Assembly: GCA_026988575.1 (NCBI GenBank)
Contig: JALSKZ010000018.1
Coordinates: 1 to 64,000, forward strand
Length of the DNA: 64,000 nucleotides
Reading direction: 5' to 3'
Origin: Thermodesulfobacteriales bacterium
Lineage (GTDB): Bacteria > Desulfobacterota > Thermodesulfobacteria > Thermodesulfobacteriales > Thermodesulfatatoraceae
Under the pieces are notes generated by a model, which searched no databases, was not told the origin of the DNA, and was given only the letters and a program-made list of their open reading frames with translations. Below, piece after piece: positions 53,781 to 62,257 of the stretch. How positions within the stretch are numbered: position 1 is the first letter of the stretch; each line of letters starts with the position of its first letter. The translations under genes and the position numbers were made by a program.

Positions 53781-55193
53781 ATGCATAGTCTCCGCTTAAA
53801 GATCCAGATCGGCTATTTTATCCTTCTTATCCCTTTACTGATATCTCTTTTGTTGTCTTACTTGAGCCTTAATTCTATTTGGAAGCGCATCAAAATCCTC
53901 GAAATAATGGATTCCTTTACGGAAAACATCCTTGAAGCCCGGCGTTACGAAAAAAATTTTTTGCTTTACCACCACCAAGAAGACATCCAAAAGGCTAGAG
54001 ATTTTGCCTTTCGGGCCGAAGACCTTCTCCTAGATTTTGAAGGAACCTTTTTAAAGATCTCTCACCCAGATTTGGTCTACCAGCTAAAGAACGAGCTTGA
54101 GTCTTACGTGACCAGACTGCAGGAACTCTCCCTAAAGACCCCGTCTAAGGAAGAACTAACCGAGGAGAAAAAATTACGTCTTGCTGGTCGCGAGGTCGTA
54201 AATATCAGCAAGATGATCCGCGAAAGAGAAATAAATCGCATACATTATACCTTCCAAAGGATCGTTTACTACCTCGTAATCCTTGCTTTAAGCTCTATAG
54301 CCGTTATTAGTGGGGTGGGCTATCTCATGTCGCGGGCAGTGGTACGCCCCCTGGAACAGCTAGAAGTATGCATGCGAAACTTCGCCCTGGGCAAAGAGAC
54401 ACGTCCGCGGTGTCCCGAAACCAGAGACAAAGAAATAGCCTCCGTAATCAGGACCCTTTATTTAATGCTAAACGAATTAGAAGCCCGCAAAGAGCAGCTA
54501 GTCCAATCTAAGAAACTAGCAGCCTTAGGTACGCTCCTTTCGGGTGTGGCCCACGAGCTCAACAACCCTTTGGCCAACGCCTCTTCTACTTGCCAGATCG
54601 TATTAGAAGACCTGGAAACCTTAGATAAAGACCTTTTGCGTAATATGATAAGTCAAATAGACTCGGAAATATGGCGCGCACGAGACATAGTGCGCACCCT
54701 TCTAGAGTTTTCGCGCCACAGACATTATGAACCCCAAATTTATCCCCTGCTTCAATTAGTAGAAGAAGTCATAATTATGGCTCGAGGGAAATTGTCGCCT
54801 AAAATTCAATTGGAGGTAGATATCCCTGAAGGACTGAAGATTTACGTAGACCGCCAACGCTTTCAACAGGCCCTTTTAAATCTGGTTTCTAACGCCATTG
54901 ACGCCGTAGGAGAGGAGGGACGTATTATCATAAGTGCCCGTGAGGATCCAGACCGCTACGGTGTGTTATTGATAGTGCGTGATAATGGTTGTGGTATACC
55001 TAAAGAGCTGCAAGAAAAGATCTTTGACCCCTTCTTCAGTACCAAGGGCACCAAGGGATCAGGGCTGGGCCTGTATTTGGTAAACGAAATAGTAACCAGA
55101 CATGGAGGCTCTATTGCTTTGAAGAGCGAACCCGGAAAAGGGACTACCTTTTATTTGTTTTTTCCGTACGAAAGACCACCCAAAAACGAATAA
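53781..55193 (+). CDS. Membrane sensor histidine kinase
   Basis: 470 residues. TM1 about 10-30 and TM2 about 162-184 enclose a ~130-residue all-helical periplasmic domain starting EARRYEKNFLLYHH, the style of four-helix-bundle sensors. A HAMP domain (185-235), HisKA with His258 (GVAHELNNPLANAS) and a complete HATPase (NLVSNAIDAV, DNGCGIP, GSGLGLY) follow. It pairs with the sigma-54 regulator 24 bases downstream. The operon structure on both sides points to control of the permease and motif-protein genes. ATG follows GAGGG. Confidence 0.94.
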   Translation: MHSLRLKIQIGYFILLIPLLISLLLSYLSLNSIWKRIKILEIMDSFTENILEARRYEKNFLLYHHQEDIQKARDFAFRAEDLLLDFEGTFLKISHPDLVYQLKNELESYVTRLQELSLKTPSKEELTEEKKLRLAGREVVNISKMIREREINRIHYTFQRIVYYLVILALSSIAVISGVGYLMSRAVVRPLEQLEVCMRNFALGKETRPRCPETRDKEIASVIRTLYLMLNELEARKEQLVQSKKLAALGTLLSGVAHELNNPLANASSTCQIVLEDLETLDKDLLRNMISQIDSEIWRARDIVRTLLEFSRHRHYEPQIYPLLQLVEEVIIMARGKLSPKIQLEVDIPEGLKIYVDRQRFQQALLNLVSNAIDAVGEEGRIIISAREDPDRYGVLLIVRDNGCGIPKELQEKIFDPFFSTKGTKGSGLGLYLVNEIVTRHGGSIALKSEPGKGTTFYLFFPYERPPKNE

Positions 55194-55217
55194 AGGATTT
55201 AACAACGGGAAGATAAA

Positions 55218-56615
55218 ATGGTGGCAAACAAAGAAAACGAAAACCAAGGTGAAAATATTACGGGACGCATTTTGATAGTGGATGACGAAGAAATTGCCCT
55301 TCGCAACCTGGAATACATCTTAAAAAAGGCCGGCCATAAAGTCATCGGTACCACTAAGAGCATACAAGCCCTAGAATGGATCAAAAGTGAAGATTTTGAC
55401 GTATTACTCACCGACTTGCGTATGGAAAAGATCGACGGGCTAGAGCTATTACGGGCCATGCGTAGGTACCAGCCAGAGTCTGAAGTAATCATTATAACGG
55501 CTTACGCCACGGTAGATTCGGCCATAGAGGCCCTTAAGTCTGGGGCCTTCCATTACATAGCCAAACCCTTCAAGATCGAAGAAGTACGCAAAATAGTGGC
55601 CGAGGCCGTAGAAAAAACCAGACTTAAGAAGGAAAACTTGGCTCTGAAGCAAGAGCTCGAAAGCCTAAAGGGACGTGTCAAAATCATCACCCAGAATCCC
55701 CAAATGCGGGAAATCCTAAAGACGGCCTCCCAAATAGCCAACACCGATTGCACCGTGCTTATAACCGGCGAATCAGGCACAGGTAAAGAACTGCTGGCCC
55801 GTTTCATCCACGAAGCAAGTCATCGACGAGACAAACCCTTTATTGCTATAAACTGTGGGGTGTTTTCGGAAGAACTATTGGCCAGCGAATTATTTGGTCA
55901 CGAAAAAGGGGCCTATACCGGCGCCATCCAAACCAAAAAAGGCCTGGTGGAACAGGCCCATGGCGGCACCTTGTTTTTTGACGAAATCGCCGAAATGTCT
56001 TTACCAATGCAGGTCAAACTCCTGCGCCTCCTGCAAGAACAAGAATTTTATCGCGTAGGCGGGACACACCCTATAAAGGTAAACGTACGGTTTATCGCGG
56101 CTACTAACCGGGACCTCAAAAAACTTATGGAAATGGGTACCTTCCGACAAGACCTTTATTACCGACTAAATGTTGTCCATCTACACATTCCCCCTTTAGC
56201 CCAACGAAAAGAAGACATTCCGGCCCTGGCCTATTATTTTTTGCACCGTCACGCCGCCCAGATGAAAAAACCCGTAAAGGAAATAAGCCCGGAAGTCATC
56301 CGTACTTTGCAACACTACGATTTCCCCGGCAATGTAAGAGAGTTAGAGAATATCATTGAACGCGGAGTGGCCTTGGCTCAAGGTGAAATCCTAGACATAA
56401 ATTGCATCCCCGAAGAGCTCAAAAACCTAAAGATACACACCTTTCGTCGCGAAGACGGCCATTATCCCACCCTTGAAGAGCAGGAAATTGCCTATATAAA
56501 ATGGATCCTTAAAGAGACCAAAGGCAACAAGACCCAAGCCGCTAAAATTCTCGGCATAGACCGCGTTTCCCTCTGGCGTAAACTAAAGAAATACGGGCTA
56601 GAGGGCGAAGATTAA
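55218..56615 (+). CDS. Sigma-54-dependent response regulator (NtrC family)
   Basis: 465 residues: receiver with Asp66 (LLTDLRMEK), AAA+ with GESGTGKE, GAYTGA in place of the usual GAFTGA (a known active variant), FFDEI Walker B, and a Fis-type helix-turn-helix (NKTQAAKILGIDRVSLWRKL). The DNA sites TGTTTC-N5/6-GAAACA directly downstream and the -24/-12 promoters beside them make it the likely activator of the adjacent genes. Confidence 0.95.
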   Translation: MVANKENENQGENITGRILIVDDEEIALRNLEYILKKAGHKVIGTTKSIQALEWIKSEDFDVLLTDLRMEKIDGLELLRAMRRYQPESEVIIITAYATVDSAIEALKSGAFHYIAKPFKIEEVRKIVAEAVEKTRLKKENLALKQELESLKGRVKIITQNPQMREILKTASQIANTDCTVLITGESGTGKELLARFIHEASHRRDKPFIAINCGVFSEELLASELFGHEKGAYTGAIQTKKGLVEQAHGGTLFFDEIAEMSLPMQVKLLRLLQEQEFYRVGGTHPIKVNVRFIAATNRDLKKLMEMGTFRQDLYYRLNVVHLHIPPLAQRKEDIPALAYYFLHRHAAQMKKPVKEISPEVIRTLQHYDFPGNVRELENIIERGVALAQGEILDINCIPEELKNLKIHTFRREDGHYPTLEEQEIAYIKWILKETKGNKTQAAKILGIDRVSLWRKLKKYGLEGED

Positions 56616-56622
56616 CGCCCCT

Positions 56623-56640
56623 TGTTTCTTAAATGAAACA
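56623..56640. promoter_or_regulatory. Enhancer site 1, TGTTTC-N6-GAAACA
   Basis: Perfect inverted half-sites TGTTTC (56623-56628) and GAAACA (56635-56640). Its centre is about 20 bases, or two helical turns, from site 2, so two regulator dimers could bind one face of DNA. Confidence 0.7.
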
Positions 56641-56643
56641 GCT

Positions 56644-56660
56644 TGTTTCTTTTTGAAACA
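56644..56660. promoter_or_regulatory. Enhancer site 2, TGTTTC-N5-GAAACA
   Basis: Perfect half-sites TGTTTC (56644-56649) and GAAACA (56655-56660). It lies about 75 bases upstream of the predicted sigma-54 transcription start near 56728. Confidence 0.7.
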
Positions 56661-56700
56661 TTACCTGTTTATCTCCTCCCCCTATTTGCCATTTCTTTAT

Positions 56701-56717
56701 TTGGCATACATTTTGTA
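56701..56717 (+). promoter_or_regulatory. Sigma-54 promoter of the motif-protein pair
   Basis: TTGGCATACATTTTGTA keeps GG (56703-56704) and, 10 bases on, GT in place of GC; the -24 half is strong and the -12 half slightly weak. The transcript would start about 20 bases before ATG 56748. Confidence 0.65.
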
Positions 56718-56747
56718 TATAGTTACCAACGGGAGGTTAAAGAGAAG

Positions 56748-57212
56748 ATGAAAAAGAGATGGCAGCGCTTTACCAAAAATATCGAAGACTCTTTTGCTGC
56801 TACGGCTTTTGCCGAGGCTGGAGAATTTGACACGGCCAGAGGGCTTACTTCGGCACCAAAGGGGTGGATAGTCCTTGCCGGTCAGGGCGCCAAGTTATCT
56901 CAGCAGATATGTACTTATGTAAAAGAGCTCTGCAAGAGTACAAGCAGCGCCTTACAGATTATCTGGCGTGGGAACCTGAGTGCGGAAGAACTTTCGGAAG
57001 TGGACAAAGTACTCAAGGACCTCCCTGTAGAAGTAAATGTGGTCGCCGAAGACCTAGAAAAAGAGCTTCCCCGACAGCTACGTCAATTAAGGCGTATCGT
57101 AATGGTTGTCCTTACCGGTGAGAAGAGTCGTTTTCGGTCTTTTTTTAGCAAAGTTAGCTCTGAATTTGCTTGTCCCTTGGTAATAATTTCCGAAAAAGAT
57201 CTAAAGGGGTGA
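56748..57212 (+). CDS. Motif protein A (AFAEAGEFDTA, USP-like C-terminus)
   Basis: 154 residues from ATG 56748; a longer frame from TTG 56643 would run through the promoter and enhancer sites and is rejected. Residues 16-30 are SFAATAFAEAGEFDTAR. The rest is an alpha/beta domain ending FACPLVIISEKDL, reminiscent of the last strand of USP domains. I do not recognise a named family. It is followed by a second motif protein 4 bases on, both probably under sigma-54 control. Confidence 0.8.
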   Translation: MKKRWQRFTKNIEDSFAATAFAEAGEFDTARGLTSAPKGWIVLAGQGAKLSQQICTYVKELCKSTSSALQIIWRGNLSAEELSEVDKVLKDLPVEVNVVAEDLEKELPRQLRQLRRIVMVVLTGEKSRFRSFFSKVSSEFACPLVIISEKDLKG

Positions 57213-57216
57213 TATC

Positions 57217-57957
57217 ATGAGTATGTATGGTAAAAAGAGTTTATGGCATCGCATGTTGGAGGGTTTTACCGCTACAGCCTTTGCTGAAGCAGGAGAGTTT
57301 GACACTGCCCAAAAAATCGCCCGTGAAGCCGGCCTCCGGCCTTCTCTGGAGCTGTCCTGGTGGGAAAAGGCCATGGCCGCCATAGCCTTTGCCGAGGCAG
57401 GTGAGTTTGACACCGCCCAAAAATTTAGCCAGAAGGATTTGGTCTCTGAAATAGAGGTCAAATCGCGCCATTTGGATAATCTATTGGAAACATCCCTAGA
57501 GAGTGCGGCCGCAGCGGCCTTTGCCGAGGCTGGAGACCGCTATCAGGCCATCAAAATTATTGCCCGGCTACGGGGCAAAAAGGTCTTGATCGTCTGTGAA
57601 GGGGCCCACATACCCGAAAGGTTGATGCAACAGGGGATAGAATTGGCCGAAAAAATGGGGCTAGAATTAGTGGTCTTAAATATCTTCACCCATACCATGA
57701 CTGCTACGGCCTCTAAAGAGCGTGAAAAATGGCGTGCCCAACTGAAAAAACAGGCCGCCAAATCTTTGACCCCTTGGCGGAAAAAATATCCTAAACTACG
57801 CTTTCAGCACCAAGTAGGTTTTGGTCTACCGGGAGAGGTCATTAAACAAATATTGCCCCAGATAAAGGGGGTTCGTTACATATTGAGCCTAAAAGAAATT
57901 CATTTAGAAGAAAGTATTGCCTTAGAGTCCCAAATGGTCCATTCGTGGCGTCATTAA
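57217..57957 (+). CDS. Motif protein B (three AFAEAGE repeats plus USP domain)
   Basis: 246 residues. Three motif copies lie at about 18-31 (TATAFAEAGEFDTAQ), 54-68 (AAIAFAEAGEFDTAQ) and 97-111 (AAAAFAEAGDRYQAI). The spacing fits short TPR-like helical hairpins. From residue 121 a USP-type domain follows (KKVLIVCEGAHIPERL, then IELAEKMGLELVVLNIF). The ATP-binding loop is not evident. ATG follows GGGGTGAT. The gene is convergent with lpxB (9 bases apart). Confidence 0.85.
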   Translation: MSMYGKKSLWHRMLEGFTATAFAEAGEFDTAQKIAREAGLRPSLELSWWEKAMAAIAFAEAGEFDTAQKFSQKDLVSEIEVKSRHLDNLLETSLESAAAAAFAEAGDRYQAIKIIARLRGKKVLIVCEGAHIPERLMQQGIELAEKMGLELVVLNIFTHTMTATASKEREKWRAQLKKQAAKSLTPWRKKYPKLRFQHQVGFGLPGEVIKQILPQIKGVRYILSLKEIHLEESIALESQMVHSWRH

Positions 57958-57966
57958 TAATAAAGC

Positions 57967-59124
57967 CTAGGAGGCTGCAGTTGAGCGTGCACAATGCTTT
58001 CGCAGGAGCTCTAGGGCCAGCTCCGCGGCACGCCAGGCAGCCCCTGGGTTTCCTAAACTCCTACGTACTTTGGTAAGTTCGGCTTTCAACTGTCTAACCT
58101 TCAGGGAGTCGGTGAGATAGACAGCCAAGGCCTCGGCCAAACGTGCGGGCGTGGCTTCCTTTTGGAGGATCTCAGGCACCAGGGGTTTAGAGGCCAATAG
58201 ATTTACTAAACTGACATAGGGTACCCGGATGAGGTGTTTGGCCAAAAAGTAGCTAAGAGGGGCAAGCTTGTAAGCCACCACCATAGGCGTACCCACTATA
58301 GCAGCTTCGAGGGTTACTGTACCGGAGGCCAAAAGCAAGGCCGAGGCGTGATTCATTACCTCGTATTGGTACCCTCGCAGCACTTTGAGGTCGGGTGAGT
58401 CTTCCACAAAGAACAACTCTGGAGCCAGACCCTCTGCACGTACTATTACACCTTGGATTTCTGGGAACTTCTGTTTCAGCCGAAAAAAGGTCTCTAAAAA
58501 TAGGGGCAGGTGTCTTAAGACTTCACCGCGTCGGCTACCAGGGAAAATTCCTATTAGGGGGCGTGTAGGGTCCAGACGGGTCAACTCAAAAAAGGTCTCT
58601 CTACTCAAGGCAGGGCGCACCACGTCCAAGAGGGGGTGCCCCACAAAGGTGACTTCAAAACCGTGTTTATGATAAAAATCCACCTCAAAGGGGAGAATTA
58701 CCGCCATAGAGTCCACCACCCGCTTGATCACCTTAATCCTTCGTTCTCGCCAGGCCCAAATTTGAGGACTTATGTAATAAAAGACCGGAACACCGTATCG
58801 TTTAGCCACCCGGGCCAAAAGAAGATTAAATTCGGGAAAATCAATGAGTATTAATAACCCTGGTGGGTTTTCCTTTAAACGCCTCTTTAGCTGATTGAAT
58901 ATACGCCAAAACCTTCGTAGCTGATCTGTAGAAGGCAAACCCACCACAGAAAGGGCCTCGGCCGAACAGATACACTCCATACCCGCGGCCCGAAGTTTAG
59001 GCCCCCCTATGCCACTTACGTGTACTCCGGGTAATAACTCCCTTAAGGCCCTTAAAAAGGAGGCCCCATGTAAATCACCCGAGGCCTCCCCTGCTATCAT
59101 GAGCAAATGGTGTGTCTTGTCCAA
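57967..59124 (-). CDS. lpxB: Lipid A disaccharide synthase
   Basis: 385-residue glycosyltransferase that joins UDP-diacyl-glucosamine and lipid X. AGEASGDLHGA, QIWAWRERRIKVIKR and FPGSRRGEVLRHLP are canonical family blocks. The TTG start at 59124 overlaps the oxidoreductase gene by 28 bases; a start at the internal ATG would trim 8 residues. It is the last gene of the lpx operon. Confidence 0.96.
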   Translation of the reverse strand: MDKTHHLLMIAGEASGDLHGASFLRALRELLPGVHVSGIGGPKLRAAGMECICSAEALSVVGLPSTDQLRRFWRIFNQLKRRLKENPPGLLILIDFPEFNLLLARVAKRYGVPVFYYISPQIWAWRERRIKVIKRVVDSMAVILPFEVDFYHKHGFEVTFVGHPLLDVVRPALSRETFFELTRLDPTRPLIGIFPGSRRGEVLRHLPLFLETFFRLKQKFPEIQGVIVRAEGLAPELFFVEDSPDLKVLRGYQYEVMNHASALLLASGTVTLEAAIVGTPMVVAYKLAPLSYFLAKHLIRVPYVSLVNLLASKPLVPEILQKEATPARLAEALAVYLTDSLKVRQLKAELTKVRRSLGNPGAAWRAAELALELLRKHCARSTAAS

Positions 59125-60131
59125 TCTTCTAAACTCGGCCCTTCTCTGGTGATAAAATGGGCCTTTTGGCGCTCTATTTCCTTCTTGATCCTAAAGGCCA
59201 GTTCTAAGGCCGAAAATCCCTCTTGACCACTTACAGGGGGCTTACCCTCGTTTCGTATAACCTGTACAAAAGTAGCCAACTCCTCTAAAAGAGGATCTAC
59301 ACGATCAAAATGTTCCACAAGGGGCGCAAAATCTTCAGACAACACGTTGCCATTCTTATGCATAGCTACCTTCATAAAGGTGCCTTCCAGGGTATCGGCC
59401 GACAAAAAAGCCCCTTTTTGAAACACACGAAACCTGCGTACAGGCTTAAAGGCTATACGACTGGCGGTAAGGTTGGCCACTGTCCCGTTTTTAAAAGTCA
59501 ACCGCACACTGGCCATATCGGTTTTGTCGGTAATCACTGGGGCCCCAGCGGCCTGAAGCTCTTTTATAGGAACCCTTACCAAGGCCAAGACCAGATCTAT
59601 ATCGTGTATCATGAGGTCAAGGATAACGTCTACATCTAGGCAGCGGGTAGAAAACTTAGACATACGTTGCGCTTCGATAAGAACAGGGTCCTGCACCTCG
59701 CTAAAAAGACGCTTTATAGGAGGATTAAAACGTTCTATATGTCCAACTTGCAGGATTTTGCCTCTACTTTGGGCCAATTCCACCAGGGCCTTGGCTTCTT
59801 TAGGGCTAGAGGCAAGGGGTTTTTCTACAAACACATGACAACCCGCATTTAAGGCCTCTTGGGCCACCTCGAAATGGTACACAGTGGGAACCACCACCGA
59901 AACAGCGTCTACCAACGGTAAGACTTCTCTAAAGTCGGTAAACGCCCTGGTATTGCAGACCTTGGCCACTTCCGTAGCCCTTTGGGCGTCTATATCTACC
60001 ACACCTACCAAATCGGCTTCGGGTAAAGCCGCAAGTTTTAAGGCGTGGTAACGCCCCAAATGGCCTACCCCAATAACCGCTATGCGTACCAAAGGAAGAC
60101 TCTTTTGGGTATTTGTGTATTTCTTTATCAC
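59097..60131 (-). CDS. Gfo/Idh/MocA-family oxidoreductase, possibly UDP-GlcNAc 3-dehydrogenase
   Basis: 344 residues. Rossmann motif VIGVGHLGRYHA, catalytic EKPLASS and the IHDIDLVLAL block are typical of the family. Its place between lpxI and lpxB recalls the GnnA enzymes that make 2,3-diamino lipid A precursors; a GnnB aminotransferase is not in the window, so this is inference. GTG 60131 is used as start, but a TTG near VRIAVIGVG could be the real one. Confidence 0.85.
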   Translation of the reverse strand: MIKKYTNTQKSLPLVRIAVIGVGHLGRYHALKLAALPEADLVGVVDIDAQRATEVAKVCNTRAFTDFREVLPLVDAVSVVVPTVYHFEVAQEALNAGCHVFVEKPLASSPKEAKALVELAQSRGKILQVGHIERFNPPIKRLFSEVQDPVLIEAQRMSKFSTRCLDVDVILDLMIHDIDLVLALVRVPIKELQAAGAPVITDKTDMASVRLTFKNGTVANLTASRIAFKPVRRFRVFQKGAFLSADTLEGTFMKVAMHKNGNVLSEDFAPLVEHFDRVDPLLEELATFVQVIRNEGKPPVSGQEGFSALELAFRIKKEIERQKAHFITREGPSLEDWTRHTICS

Positions 60132-60204
60132 TCTAGCTTCTCTCGTAATTTTTTTAATTTAACTTCGGCGACCATTATCTTAATCTAAAGCGCATATTTT
60201 GTCT

Positions 60205-61020
60205 CTATCCCTCTAGAGGATCACAAACTCCTACAATGGCGATACCCGCCTGATCTGCTTGCTTGATAGCCTCTTTTTGATCAAAAAAAAGAGACTGCTT
60301 CGCCTCTATACACAAGACCTTGGCCTGGGCTTTGATCATGCTGGCAATGGTGCCTTTGCCCACGGAAGGTAAATCAAAACGCCTATCCTGTATAGGCTTA
60401 CAGATTTTAATTACCACGGTATCCCTGGCCAAGGTCCCCGCCCGCAAAATAGTGGCGTCTGTACCTTCCATGGCCTCCACCGCCACTACTATTCGTTCTT
60501 TTACCACCACACACTGACCAATATCTAAATTACCCACGGCCTTGGCTATTTCCCACCCGAAACGGATATCTTCCCATTCGTCCTGCGTAGGGGCCCTCTT
60601 GGTAAGCACCCCTTGAGGAGTTAGGATAGAATCAAGATACCGGGTGGGAGAAACCACTTTAAAGCCCTGATTTTCAAGCTCTGAAGCCACCGCCCTTAGC
60701 AGTTGATCGTCATTTCGGCTGCGCAATTTATGCCACAGTTTTATGGCCGAAAGATCAGGCCGGGCCTGCCACAAGGAAGAGGGTTTTTTTACTTTGCCCG
60801 CAAAGATTACCTCTTCCACCCTGTGTCTTTTTAAGAGACGTAAAAGTTTTCCCAATTGGGCAAGACCTATTTCTTCGTATACATCAGCACACTCTAGAAG
60901 TCTTTGGTCTGTTTGCCCACGGAGACCAATGATTACCACCTTTAGGGCCCTCTTACGTAGCTCTTCAGCCACCAGACGGGGAAATTGCCCCCCGCCGGCC
61001 ACTATCCCCACGGTGCCCAT
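60205..61020 (-). CDS. lpxI: UDP-2,3-diacylglucosamine diphosphatase, LpxI type
   Basis: 271 residues. GIVAGGGQFPRLVAEE and the C-terminal VVAVEAMEGTDATILRAG, DLPSVGKGTIASMIKA blocks define LpxI (DUF1009), the replacement for LpxH. It produces lipid X for LpxB. Its ATG overlaps the lpxA stop (TAATG). Confidence 0.95.
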   Translation of the reverse strand: MGTVGIVAGGGQFPRLVAEELRKRALKVVIIGLRGQTDQRLLECADVYEEIGLAQLGKLLRLLKRHRVEEVIFAGKVKKPSSLWQARPDLSAIKLWHKLRSRNDDQLLRAVASELENQGFKVVSPTRYLDSILTPQGVLTKRAPTQDEWEDIRFGWEIAKAVGNLDIGQCVVVKERIVVAVEAMEGTDATILRAGTLARDTVVIKICKPIQDRRFDLPSVGKGTIASMIKAQAKVLCIEAKQSLFFDQKEAIKQADQAGIAIVGVCDPLEG

Positions 61021-61817
61021 TAGCCCCCTCCATGATACCTCTTACGCATAAGTCCCTGACGAGATTTCCCCTTGAGGAACGCCAAGAAAATTTCTACTTC
61101 TTTGACGTCGGGAAATTCTCTCTCCAGGGAAGCAATGGCCTCGGCCAAAGTAGAGGCCTCTAAATAGAGGCGCAAGGCTTGCCGTAGAATTTTAAGACTT
61201 TTGCCCGAAAAGCCTGCCCGACGTAAGCCAATCAGATTGAGATCGTATATACCGGCAGGCTGTCCAAAGACTTTGACAAAAGGGGGGACATCTTTATCTA
61301 CTCCGGAATGAGCCCCTACAAAGGCATTTTTCCCGATGCGCACAAACTGATGCACGCCTGATTGCCCGCCAAAGAAGACCTTTTCTCCTACCCGCACATG
61401 TCCCGCCAACATGGCCCCACTGGCCATTATTACCTCGTCTTCCAAAATGCAATCGTGGGCTATGTGTACATAGGCCATGAGAAAACACCTGGTACCAATG
61501 CGGGTAACCCCCTGGTCAAGGGATGTTCCCCTATGTACCGAAACATACTCGCGAAAGATATTTTCGTCGCCTATTTCCACCCGCGTAGGTTCTCCTTTAT
61601 AAGCCAGGTGCTGCGGCGGTAGACCAATAGTAACAAAAGGATAGAGGACATTACGGGCGCCCAAACGCACCTTCCCATCTAAAACCACATGGGCTATTAA
61701 TCGTGTAGCAGGACCAATTTCTACCTCGGGGCCCACTATACAAAAAGGCCCGACTTCCACGTCAGGGGCGAGCCTGGCTTCGGGATGGACCTGAGCTGTG
61801 GGATGAATAAGGGGCAT
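61020..61817 (-). CDS. lpxA: UDP-N-acetylglucosamine acyltransferase
   Basis: 265-residue left-handed beta-helix enzyme, first step of lipid A synthesis. It starts IHPTAQVHPEARLAPDVEVG, with hexapeptide repeats throughout, and the catalytic His lies in MAYVHIAHDCILED. The C-terminal helical cap is present. Its start overlaps the fabZ stop by TAATG. Confidence 0.96.
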   Translation of the reverse strand: MPLIHPTAQVHPEARLAPDVEVGPFCIVGPEVEIGPATRLIAHVVLDGKVRLGARNVLYPFVTIGLPPQHLAYKGEPTRVEIGDENIFREYVSVHRGTSLDQGVTRIGTRCFLMAYVHIAHDCILEDEVIMASGAMLAGHVRVGEKVFFGGQSGVHQFVRIGKNAFVGAHSGVDKDVPPFVKVFGQPAGIYDLNLIGLRRAGFSGKSLKILRQALRLYLEASTLAEAIASLEREFPDVKEVEIFLAFLKGKSRQGLMRKRYHGGG

Positions 61818-62257
61818 TAGCGCATCCCCGCCAACAATTCGGCCTCAGCCACTACTTTTTCTCCTACCAGGGCCTTACCTGTAGACTTTATAATACCCCG
61901 TCGGGCCTTAATGCCCCTCAGTTCTAAATAAAGGACATCTCCAGGAAAAACAGGGGCTCGAAAACGGGCTTTATCTATACCAGCCAACAAAAAGAGCCGA
62001 TCTTTGTGTTCTGGATAGAGATTTTTAAAGAAAATCACCCCTGTCTGGGCCAGGGCTTCCAGAATCAATACCCCCGGCATTACCGGCTCTCCCGGAAAAT
62101 GTCCCTGGAAATAGGGCTCATTCAGGGTGACGTTTTTCACCGCCCGTATGAAAGGGGGCTCTTTACAGAAAGAAACCACCCCATCAATAAGGACAAAGGG
62201 GTACCGATGGGGTAAAAACTCCAGGATGTCCCGATAGGTAAAGACAAAATCAGCCAT
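61817..62257 (-). CDS. fabZ: 3-hydroxyacyl-ACP dehydratase
   Basis: 146-residue hot-dog-fold dehydratase of fatty acid synthesis. ILEFLPHRYPFVLIDGV and FQGHFPGEPVMPGVLILEALAQ contain the catalytic His and Glu. It competes with LpxA/LpxD for hydroxyacyl-ACP, hence its place in the operon. It overlaps lpxD by 8 bases. Confidence 0.97.
   Translation of the reverse strand: MADFVFTYRDILEFLPHRYPFVLIDGVVSFCKEPPFIRAVKNVTLNEPYFQGHFPGEPVMPGVLILEALAQTGVIFFKNLYPEHKDRLFLLAGIDKARFRAPVFPGDVLYLELRGIKARRGIIKSTGKALVGEKVVAEAELLAGMR

Noticed and set aside
56643-56747. N-terminal extension of the motif protein gene from a TTG at 56643
   Set aside because: It would place coding sequence over two enhancer repeats and a -24/-12 promoter. 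ATG 56748 with GGGAGG upstream is a better start.
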